Part shown: positions 54,167-64,000 of the stretch, piece after piece
Layout: every line of letters begins with the position of its first letter
How positions within the stretch are numbered: position 1 is the stretch's first letter
Source of the DNA: Guadua angustifolia
Lineage: Eukaryota; Streptophyta; Magnoliopsida; Poales; Poaceae
DNA: 64,000 nucleotides
NCBI GenBank assembly: GCA_036346375.1
Contig: CM070500.1
Span: 76,860,437 to 76,924,436, forward strand
Reading direction: 5' to 3'
Made by a program: the position numbers and the translations under genes
The notes under the pieces: generated by a model
What the model was told of the DNA's origin: nothing
The model's input: the letters and a program-made list of their open reading frames with translations, nothing else
The model's database searches: none

Positions 54167-57100
54167 TGTAACATCTCAAAAAATTTAAATAATAAAAATA
54201 TAAATATAAAAATTTGAAAATAAAATTTAATAAAAATTCTTAATTAAAAATTAAGAGAATGAAATAAAACATTAACTTCCATTTCAATATCTTGAAATCA
54301 AACCTTATTGCAAGAATAAGCTGCAAAAATAAAATTTCATATCAAACAAAATATGAAAATATAAGCTCACTTCAAAATTCCATATAATCAGAAATTATAT
54401 TGAATTTTGGTTCTTAACAAATCTTTCCTTGTAATAATTTCATTTTCTTTTCATCACAAAACACAAAATATAATGAGGAATTAAATCTTGCACCTTAAAT
54501 TATATTTACTGTTGTTTTTATGAAATCTCTGGATTGTTATTGACTTTTCCTGGAATTTTCTTGATTTTTCTTCAATGGAGAAATCCCTTAATGTAAACTT
54601 AAATATTAGACAAAGAGAAGAGTAAAAAGATTATAGCACTAAAATAAAGAAAATTTTTATGTAAACTCAGTGCAACTCTAGTAACTCAATTATAAATTTA
54701 AAAAGTCATATCAGGTAATAAAATGTGACAAGAAAGGAATTCATTGAGCCTTGACTAACAACAGTGACAGTGCCAGAATTTAATAAAAATTATATTACAT
54801 TATTTTAACTTGAAAATTTTATATCATCCTATTTATGGAGAAATAAATCAAAGTAAAAATATTAAAAATTAATAACAAGGTTTAGTATATTTAAAAATTC
54901 AATTATAGAAAAGCTAAAAATTCAAGAATCAGAATGTCAGAATTTTTATAAAATAAATAAAATTATATATAATTGAATTTTTACTGAAGAATTATGTAGA
55001 TCAAAGGAACTCTTAAAAAAGTTTTAGAAAATTTTGATAAGTTATAAACTCCCAGAAAATTTAAAAACTAGAAACTAAAATCTGTGCCCCATACCTTTCC
55101 AGAGTTTTTATAAATTATGTACAAAATATTTTCATCTGAAATTTTTATAGTATGGAGAACATTAATTAAAAATCTCTTCAAAAAATTATCAAAATATTTA
55201 GGACATGATAGATAACTGGTTCAGTGAACCATCTTCGACCCAATTACAACCAATTCTCAAGTGTGCATCCTTGTCTCTGATCCGTGGGACCGAATAACTG
55301 TTGGGACCACCCATCAGCGAAACCACCGGGTCATCTTCCTCTTTTGCTCATTGAAGTACCGGAGCCGAGCCTCGTGCCTGTAGCCTGCGTCACCCACGAA
55401 CTCCCGCGACGTCCATCCTTGCCACGCAGCAGCCTCACCGTGTCTCCCGCTGAGTAACCATACTGTGCCATACGATCGCGCCATACCCAGCCTCTGCCAC
55501 GGCCATTTATTCTCCCACGTTGAGCCACAAGAATAGCGTCGAGTTCATTTGGTTGATTTCGTCCCTGGGGCAGGGCCTATCTTCCCATCTCCACCTATAA
55601 ATGGCACCCTGAGATCACCTTTAAGTGCGCCTCATTTCCCCTCTCCATCCTTTCACTTCCCTCTAGCCAAAACATCCTAATCCTCTCCCATTTCCACCAT
55701 TGCCGAGGAAAACGTAAGCTCAAGCAAAAGCAAATTGCGATGAAATACTAAGCCGCATCCAAATTAACTCACACCGTAGCATCAACAAGCCACAAGGATC
55801 AAAACCCCTCAAAATTTTTTAAGAGTAGTCACTTGGAAGCCCCTGCCACCGAGGAGGTTCTTGTTCCTGGCTAGCCAACGATGGCAAGGTGATCCGATGA
55901 GTATTCGGCTGAATCAACTAGCAAAATGGAATGCCAATACCTTCTTGATACTAAAACTGCTACCCATTCGAGCTCATTCCCTGTAGTTCTTGCTCCCGAC
56001 TAACCTCCTCCATTGTTGTCGCATGAGCTCGGTGGCACGACAGCTTCGGTCACCGCTTGCCAGCACGAGACCACCCATCTGGTGCGCCTAGACAAGCTGA
56101 TTCTTCCCTTGCCCTCAGCCATGCCGGAGCATCGTCGGAGTTGCGCCGCCGGTAAGCCTTGGCTCCCTCCTTTGCTTCCTTTCTCTGACCAGTGGGACCG
56201 ATTCATCAGCCAGAGCGGTAAAATAGAATGGCTCATTAGAGTATACGTCTTCTCCTGCAGAAAGCGTATTTTTAATTATCTCCTAATTACAGGACCGAGC
56301 CAACTTCAAATGTGAATATCTTTTGTAGTTTTACTCCAAATAAGATGAAACAAAATTATAAATTCATCTAAAATCAAGTACTTCCAGAATATGTAAAATA
56401 TTTTGAAAAAAGATCTCTGGATAAAATTTAAATTCAAATTTAAAGAAAAGGCCAAAATATATGCTATGATAAAAATTATGCAAACAAACTCAGAATTTAT
56501 TGAAACTAATTTTAGTGAAATCCTTATACTGCTAGAAACCCAAATATGCAAAAACATTTGAATTTCATCTTTGTTTGAGTTATTTTCTAATAAAGGTTGA
56601 TTGCAATACTATAAATATTAAAAAAATGCATAGTTTGTGCAACGAAAACTTAAAATGAGTAATCTTGATTTCTAGATGCTGATATGATAGCAGAACTCTC
56701 CAATATGCCAAAATATTTAAGAAATGAACTTGACTTGAATTTGCTTTGTGAAAAGAATATGACTCCAATTAATGTAAAAGATGTATGTATATAAGATACA
56801 TATGTAACACTAATATGCAGATGCATGCATGTAGTTCATAATGGACCAAGAAACTAATTGACTACTGTTATAATATTTTGAATACGGCAAAAGTAGTTTG
56901 CTTATGCAAAAACTTAATTGGCATGAAAACACTAAGCTTTATCTCTGTAAAAGAGTATATATGTATGTGCATATAATTTAGAATGGATCATGGAACTAAT
57001 TTATTAATATTGAATTATTTTAATAAAGCAATAAGATGTTACATGTGTGCAAATGTCATCTGAATAAAGAATATATGCTTTATCCATATAAAAGAATATA

Positions 57101-59812
57101 TACATATATATTTGAGAAGTTAAAATGTATGTATAATACCTCATAAATTAAGCATCAGATTAAGTAGAACTAGTCTTAGCATATTCTTAAAGATTAGGCC
57201 AAAACAATTGGCAAAAAAACTAATTTGAATTCAATTTATAAAAGCCTTTAATGTTCATATGCTTGTAAACTGTCATGGCTAATATCAAAATGATGTAAAA
57301 CCAATTCTAAGACACTTTTAGGATTAATTGTACCCTGCAAATGCCAAAAAATGAATTAATAATCATGTTTAGTGTAGTCGCAAACTTAAAATGAAATCCG
57401 ATTCCCGATAATGTCAATTTTGTGATCATTTAAGCCTTTTCGGTGACCCGTAAAACTTCTCGTCTAAATACCATTATTAGGGAAAATAGTCCAAAAACAC
57501 TCTCCATCATATGTACTACCATAATCTAGAAAAATATTCTATTTAGAACTTGTTCTATATATATATCCCGCTACTGCAAATACCTTTCGTGAATTAGTCG
57601 CGTAGAAAACTAAACCACTTAAGCCTTTTCGGCGGCCTGTAGAATAACTTGTCCAAATGCAAATATTGGTAGGACTAGCTTAGAAACACTATTTGGTATA
57701 TGGACTATCGTATTCTAGAAAAACAACTTATTTACAACTTACTTCCATATAAATCTTGCTAACTTAATACTTCTAAGTGTTAATCGTAAACTTCACCTCG
57801 CTAGTTCAATTCCATGGAACGTAAAACCTTACCACACCATATAAGCCATTTCAATGATGAATATAATATCTTGTCCAAATCCTAAAATTTATAAAATTAG
57901 TTTAGAAGTGCTCTCCAAAGTATAGACTACCCTATTATGAAGAAATAATCCCATTTCCTCATGCTCTGCATATAAATCCTGTCAGCCAAATAACCCTAAG
58001 TGTTATGATCTCTAAAATCTGTAATACGAGTAACGAACTTAATAATAATAATTGAGAAATCGGTAACTAAGATATTTGTATCACCAGAACCTCCTTAAAA
58101 ACCATGAATGTATATAACCATTAACCTAACTTGACAAGTCTAGCACATTCAAAAATAATTCTTAGGTAATGTTAATTAAGGAATGAGTACTATTCACACA
58201 CACACACACATATATATATATCATACAACAAATTAACTAACGTTTAATTCTATTAATCCAAATAATTTTTGCATCTTGAATTCAAAATTATAAATATAAG
58301 AGTACCTAATTATAATCTCTTGAATTCATAAAACAAGAATAGATAATCTGTAAAATAAACCGCATCATCACTTCACCGAAAGGCTACTGATAATATATAT
58401 ATTCGACTAAAACACGAGAACCCGAAATTGTACAACCTTGAATCACATCTGTTTCTATAACAAGTCTTTATTTGATTTACTGTCTATCTTCTTTTGCCCT
58501 TATTAAAGTCATTTATTTGCTATGTTTCTGTTAAAACGACGTGTAGAACTCGACACCGCTAATCCCATCGTCGACTACGTCAGCTACGACCACGACTTCA
58601 TCGTAAATGACAGATAAGTAAGGCAAGCACCCCTTTGATCATATTGATCCCAGTACTTAATTTTCATTTTGTTTATCAAATAGTTTCTTGAAGGTGCTTA
58701 TTTTATGTAAATTCGCTATTTTGTGGTACTAGTAGATATACCTGTTGTTCATAGAACTTTCTTGATAAGTATGTACATGTGAACCTTGATAACCATAGAA
58801 TAAGGTTAGACAATACATAATGTCAATTTGGGTATGTACTATTTAATAACCATGCTTAGTCATGCTTTAGAATCAACGATAAAGATGATTAGATCAAAAT
58901 TGTTTCTTGAGAAATTGAAAATGTTGGTTATGCCATGATGACAGTTAATTGTAGTTTGGTTAAAAACTTAAAATAAAACCATGGTTTTGATATGGGCAAT
59001 TATTGGTAATAGCCAGTTGTGTAAGAGATGGACTTGTATATAGCGTAGGGAGAAGTATTGCCCGTGTCGGATTAAGGGCTGAGCTATGGATTGTTTACAA
59101 ACCAAGAAAACCGTGCAACCACAAGTGCTATTATGGGGCAGCCTTAACTATTAAGTTCCTTAGATCTAGCTTTGCACATTGGTAAGTGGGAGATAGTACA
59201 AGCACTCTTTTCTAGGCTTGCTTGTTAGGGGTTTCCACACATCGGTGTGGGTAAATGCATATCGGTACAACGGTGTACGCCTTACTATGGGGAGTTCCAT
59301 CATTTTTATGCTCTAAGTTCGTCTGCCATAGTAAGGATTTGTCGTCACTGGGCTGGTGCAAAGTTAGGTCTAGGTAATGTAATAGTTATGTATGATTGCT
59401 CTATGGCATACCAAAATAAGTGTGTTAATAGCTTACATCAAGAGTTGATCATTTCTTGTAGATAAAGTTGTACACCTCTGCAGAGTGTAAATCTAATTAA
59501 TTAGCTATGCCTACAGTCAAAGGCACTTAGTAACATCATCACATAGTTAGTTATTTTATTATTTTCAAAATGGGATGATTTTCACCTGATGTGCCTTGTT
59601 TTGGCAAAAATTGTGGTTATACTACGAGTTGGCAGGAAATTGGACATCTTGATGCTAACGTCATAGAGGACTGTGAGTTATTACTTATGCTCTTTGTTAC
59701 TTTTATATCAGTCAAACATGTTTTTAAAAATTACATTTCTAAATTGCAAACTTATCTTACAAATTAAATGTTGTTTTTTGCAAAGTAACCTTAAATGCTT
59801 CCTTTGATATTG
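54167..59812 (+). repeat. Large LTR-like repeat (TGTAACATC family), second copy, 5646 bp
   Basis: Starts TGTAACATCTCAAAAAATT and runs to the start of the next copy. TATA box CCTATAAATGGC at about 55592. Conserved landmarks shared in order with 59813-64000: AATATCTTTTG (56308/61195), CTATCTTCTTTTGCCC-type (58483/62870), AACCTTGATAACCA (58781/63172), GGGCTGGTGCAAAG (59350), and GTTGTACACCTCTGCAGAGTG (59468/63840). Such stretches are seen in Tekay-like chromovirus LTRs of grasses (from memory). The end before 59813 is not CA, so the right edge of this copy is not a clean LTR end. No supported genes; the GC-rich part 55260-55720 is leader-like. Confidence 0.6.
58194..58221 (+). repeat. Microsatellite (CA)n(TA)n
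   Basis: A run of CA (58194-58210) followed by TA (58211-58221). Absent from the matching place of the neighbouring copy. Confidence 0.9.
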
Positions 59813-62800
59813 TGTAACATCCCGAAAAATGTAATTAAGTAAAAATAAATATTTTAAATTTGAAAATATTTATTTCTGAGTTTCTTGGCATCATTGGTTT
59901 TATTTGAATTTCCTTTGGAGTTTTGCATTGCATGAGAAATTCAATAAATGGAAAATAAAGAAGGAAAAATAGAAAAAGGCAAGAATACAAAAAAAATAAA
60001 AGTTTAGAAAATTGCCACGAGAACCCTGATCATTCAATTAAATTATTTTAGCTACCAATTGAGATTTTATGCATAAAATAATGAAGAAGAAAAAGGAAAA
60101 AGATAACTTTTAAATCCAAATAAATGCATTGTCAGAATTTACATAAAATATTGGAATCACAAATGGAGCTGAAAATTTTATACAAGCATCCTGAGATCAA
60201 ATACTTTTGAAAAACAAAATTTGGAAAGTAATAGATTTCAATTGATCGCAAAGGAAAATCAAAATCCAAAAACAAGAAATTTGATTAGTCGCTGCCATGT
60301 GGGCCATTCGTTGTTTTCCCGTTCTGTTGGCCCCATGGAGAAGTCCCAGCCACTGACAATGGACCTAGGACCCCTGCTTCCAGACTCTTCCTTCAACCCC
60401 CGTTCGTCCTCTCTGTTCGTTCCACTAGCGGCGACTCCCCCGAAGCTCCAGCGATCATCGCCAAGGCCCCAAAGATGCCCAGACCACTACAAAGCCATCC
60501 CAGGGCAGTGCTTTCATTCCCCCTCAGTTCCCCTTCCCTCTCTTCAAGCCATGGCGCAGAATGCCCTCGTTCCTTGTCGCCATTGCCAAGCTTCAGAGCT
60601 TGAGGCCGAAACCGAATCAACCAAGCCAGTACACCAATCCCGAATTCCTCTGGGCCGAAGCATCCCCAGGCCACCAGGATCGAAACCCCTCACCTATTCC
60701 GCGAGCTCTTCATGCGAAATTACGCCGCCACAGAAGGTCTTCTTCTCCGGCTCAGGCGCGCCGTGGGCAGGCTTCGTCACTTCTTCTCCGGCGCCGTTTC
60801 CAGGTGAAACCGAACCCCCTCGTTCCACTGATGCTATTGGTGCCATCGATTCGACCTCTAATGCCCTTGGTTGCTCTCTCCACTGCTCGCCATTTTTGCT
60901 GCCGCTCAAGCTCGGTTGCACGCCGGCTCGCTCCGTCTCTGGCCGAATCAACTCCACACCTGGGTGCGGCCCACCGTGCCCTTGCCTCCAGTGCCCTCGC
61001 TTCGCCGGAAAGATCGCCGGAAAGCCCTCGCCGCCGTGCCCTAGAGAGTCCCCTGTTCTCTCTGTCTGCGCAATGGGGCCCGACTGTCAGAAACTCCAGG
61101 TAGAAGATGACCTCAGTCAAAAGGCGCCTCCTCAAAGCAAAACGCATTTCCTTTCTCTAGCAATTTCTAGCTAACTGATAATTGGAAACTTGAATATCTT
61201 TTGAGGTATTAATCCAGTTTCAATGAAATAAATTTAACTATTCATCTAAAATCATAAGTAATCTAAATATGTAAAAATATTAAATTTTTGAACTCTTTGA
61301 GTAATTATTTAATTAAACCTTGTTAATCACCTTAATATAATCTTTATATTAATCCTGTAAACAATGGGTCATAAAATAAGAACATAAATTTTATATGATG
61401 ATAAGATCAAGATGAATTCAAATATACAAAAACATTCAATTCTTGAAACATAGAACAATTGTTAAAATCAAGAATGGGATAAACACCCTATTATGAGCAT
61501 TATGGCACCCATGAAGATTATATGGCATAAAATCATATAAGAAGTGATTATGTGCTTCTGGGATTGTAATAAACCTAATCATGCAAAAATATTTAATCTT
61601 AGAACCAAGTTTAACATAATTGCTTCATAAATCATTAATAAACCTTGTTATGGCCATTAACAAATAATAGCTCCATGGCTCACAAATGATAGTGTAGGTT
61701 GCAATTGGTTCCTGGAAACAGCAAGAACCCATGTATGCGTAACTACTTAGAATCAAACTCAATTGCATTCTTTTAATGAAAGAAAATGTTAATGATAACA
61801 ATGAGTAAATAGATAATCTATTGCAATTAAAGTGAAAATAATGCTAAACCAAGTTTAAAACACTTCTAGGATGGTATTCTACTAATGCCTGAAAAATAAA
61901 TCAAAGATCATGTATGGTGTAATTAGAAACTCAAAAGCGAAACTTGGCCGATTTAAGGTTTGCAAATGTGATCATTTAGACTATTTCAAAGAATAGATAA
62001 AGTAACTCATCCAAATACTAAAATCGTGAAATCAGTTTAGTAGCTTGTGCAAAGTTTATACTACCATATTCTGTAAAAAGAATCATAATCCATTAAGGTT
62101 TGCATATTATGCTTGCTAGTTCAAAACCCTTAAGCGTTAACCTTTTGATTCACTTTTGACCGATTCCGAATAACGTTAACTTTACAATATCACTTAAGCC
62201 TTTTCATCAATGATTATAATGTATCAGCTAAAGCCAAAAATTTATGGAATCAGCTTAGGATTGTTATCCAAAGTATAAATCATTGTATTATGAAGAAATA
62301 ACCATATTCCATCATGTTTTGCATACAAATCCTAATAGTCAAATAACCTTAAGTGTTAAGCTTTCTGAACTTTATATTGAATCGGTAAGAATGAAGAAAA
62401 CTATAGTTAAGTTATTTTTATCATCAGAACCTTCTCAAATATTACGTAAATTAGTCCAGTAGCCTAAATCAATAGACTTAACTTGCGTAAAACTAATTCT
62501 AAGCGAAATCGATATAAGATAAAGAACTAAATATTCATAATCCAATATGATCAATTAAGCTTTTTCATTAACTCGCAAAGCAGCTCATCTAAATCCGAAT
62601 AATGTAAAGTATAGCCTAGAATTGATCTTTAGGATATAATCTACAGCAATCTAAGAAAATACTCTTATTTTATCTTGCTTCGAATCTGAATCCTAATAAA
62701 GCAAAACCCATGTGTAATAAGGTTAACTGAAATGTATTATGAATAACAAATCAATGAAAGCTTGCATCTAATGATCAATCTAATCAATCTTTGCATCTTG

Positions 62801-64000
62801 AATTCGTAAAATAAGATTAATAAATTCATAAAGAGCAATCCCGGTTCTTGTAAGAGTTTATTTGTTTTGCTATCTATTTCTTTCGCTCTTATTGAAGTTA
62901 GTTATTTGCTTTGCTTTATTTCCGTTGATCGACGAGTAGAACCCGACGTCCCTATTCTCCGTCGTCATCGTCAGCCGCTATCCTCGTCTTCGTCGTATTC
63001 GTCAATTAAGCAAGGCAAGCATCCTTTGACCATATTGCTCCCAATATTTTCTATTCCTTTTGTGCATCAAATTGTTTTATGCATGCGTTTACTTTATGTA
63101 AATTGCTATTTTGTGGATTGGTAGTTATACCTATTATCTCGTGAATCTCCTTTGATGATTATGAAATGTGAACCTTGATAACCACAGAATAGGGCTAGAC
63201 ATCTCTTAATGTCATTTTGGGTATACACAATCATATTAACACCTTAGCCATGCTTTAGAATAAATGATGTACATGATCAACTCAATAATTGTTTTGGAAA
63301 CATTGAAAATGTCTTGTTGGTGGTGGGTACTTTGATTAAAACCCAAAATGAAACTATGCTTTGATGCGGCGATTATTGGCAATAGCGGTTGTGAAGTAAT
63401 TGCACGTAGTGTAGGGTGAAGTGTCGCCGTGTCACAACTAAGGACCGAACATCGTGTTGTATGATCCAAGAAAATCCGTACAAACCACGAGGGTGAGGAT
63501 GGGTTAGCCTTAGCCTATTAAATTGTTTAGACATGGCTTTGCTCATTGGTAGGCGGGAGCTTGCATGAGTTTTCGGTCAGGTCTACTCGACGGGGTATTC
63601 CGGACAGTCTACTTGCTAATGTAGCGGTGCATGCATACTGCCGTGTTTAGAAACGTTGTGTTGGGTGTGTGAATGTGGATCCACGGCTTGGGTGTGTGTT
63701 TCTAGTTCTCTGGCGGGGGTTAACGTCCCGGGCTGGTGTAAAGCCTTGTCTAGGAATTTAATGGCTATGTATGGTCTTCCTGGACGACACACCTAAGGAA
63801 GTGTGTCGGGCAAAGGTTGATCATTCCTTGTGGGTACAGTTGTACACCTTTGCGAGTTTAATTCTAATTAATTAGCCGCACCAGCGGTCATGGGTGTCTT
63901 GGTGAACTTGCACGAGTTAAATGTTTTATTGTTTCCAAAAGGGTTTATTTTACAAGTTAGCTTACCCCACAGATGACCCAATGCTATACCCTGTGTGGGC
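59813..64000 (+). repeat. Large LTR-like repeat (TGTAACATC family), third copy, cut by the window end
   Basis: Starts TGTAACATCCCGAAAAATG. It follows the second copy directly and repeats its landmarks over at least 4.2 kb, with large indels. The GC-rich part 60290-61150 corresponds in position to 55260-56290 but is largely different in sequence; it holds a 317-codon plus-strand frame (60221-61174) rich in Pro, Ser and Cys and without a known domain, which I treat as non-coding. The right end lies outside the window. Confidence 0.6.

Noticed and set aside
60221..61174. A 317-codon plus-strand frame
   Set aside because: Pro/Ser/Cys-rich, no known domain, lies in the leader-like part of an LTR-like repeat, and the parallel copy at 55260-56290 has no matching frame.
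58440..63000. A host gene with exons at CTTTTGCCC... and GTAGAACTCGACACC-type blocks
   Set aside because: The same blocks occur in both LTR-like copies (58440-58660 and 62840-63030) without a shared open frame.

Overview
The window is plant nuclear DNA, most likely from a grass. It carries a Sirevirus-type Ty1/copia element, Ty3/gypsy elements with extra antisense genes, CACTA and hAT DNA transposons, and small MITEs with grass-like ends; base composition swings sharply between GC-rich and AT-rich blocks. I see no intact host protein gene, no tRNA or rRNA gene, no prokaryotic signature and no CRISPR array. It is a nested transposon cluster, and almost every coding region is interrupted by stops or frameshifts. 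Product names come from recognising family motifs by eye, not from a search. LAYOUT, left: 1-7302 is the 3' part of a plus-strand Ty3/gypsy element, probably Tat lineage. It has a spliced antisense gene (3901 down to 866), tandem repeats, a second small antisense ORF (6073 down to 5783) and a 3' LTR ending at 7302. It sits in the pol gene of a decayed minus-strand Ty3/gypsy element (7303-14388) that keeps pol (7310-8759), gag (12188-13714), the primer-binding site and the 5' LTR (13759-14388). A minus-strand copia 3' end (8760-12187) is inserted between its gag and pol. LAYOUT, spacer 14389-19607: a 229-bp MITE, a 2.8-kb foldback-like element with repetitive inverted arms and a Stowaway-like MITE inside it, unique DNA, and a 995-bp non-autonomous CACTA element with a matching 3-bp target duplication. 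LAYOUT, centre 19608-42094: a Sirevirus-like copia element arranged LTR - internal - LTR - truncated internal. Its gag is split by a 10.9-kb CACTA element (22802-33681, duplication gtt) with two decayed genes: a TNP2-type transposase followed by DUF4218/DUF4216, and a Transposase_24 (Ptta/En-Spm) type protein. The CACTA element carries a 3 x 462-bp tandem repeat, an internal promoter with terminus-like motifs, and a hairpin MITE. LAYOUT, right 42262-64000: a fragment of an LTR-like repeat starting TGTAACATC; the 3' part of a second antisense-gene gypsy element (about 43096-52006) containing a 4.5-kb hAT element (46439-50937, 8-bp duplication); a 1.45-kb non-autonomous hAT element (52620-54066, 8-bp duplication); then two large head-to-tail copies of the same LTR-like repeat (54167-59812 and 59813 past the window end). 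HOW THE PARTS WORK TOGETHER: nothing forms a host pathway. The order of insertion is readable: CACTA into copia gag, hAT into the repeat region of the second gypsy element, hairpin MITE into CACTA, gypsy 3' part and copia 3' part into the older minus-strand gypsy. The most unusual content is the promoter-bearing antisense genes of the two gypsy elements, the copia tandem array, and the internal terminus-like promoter of the CACTA element.
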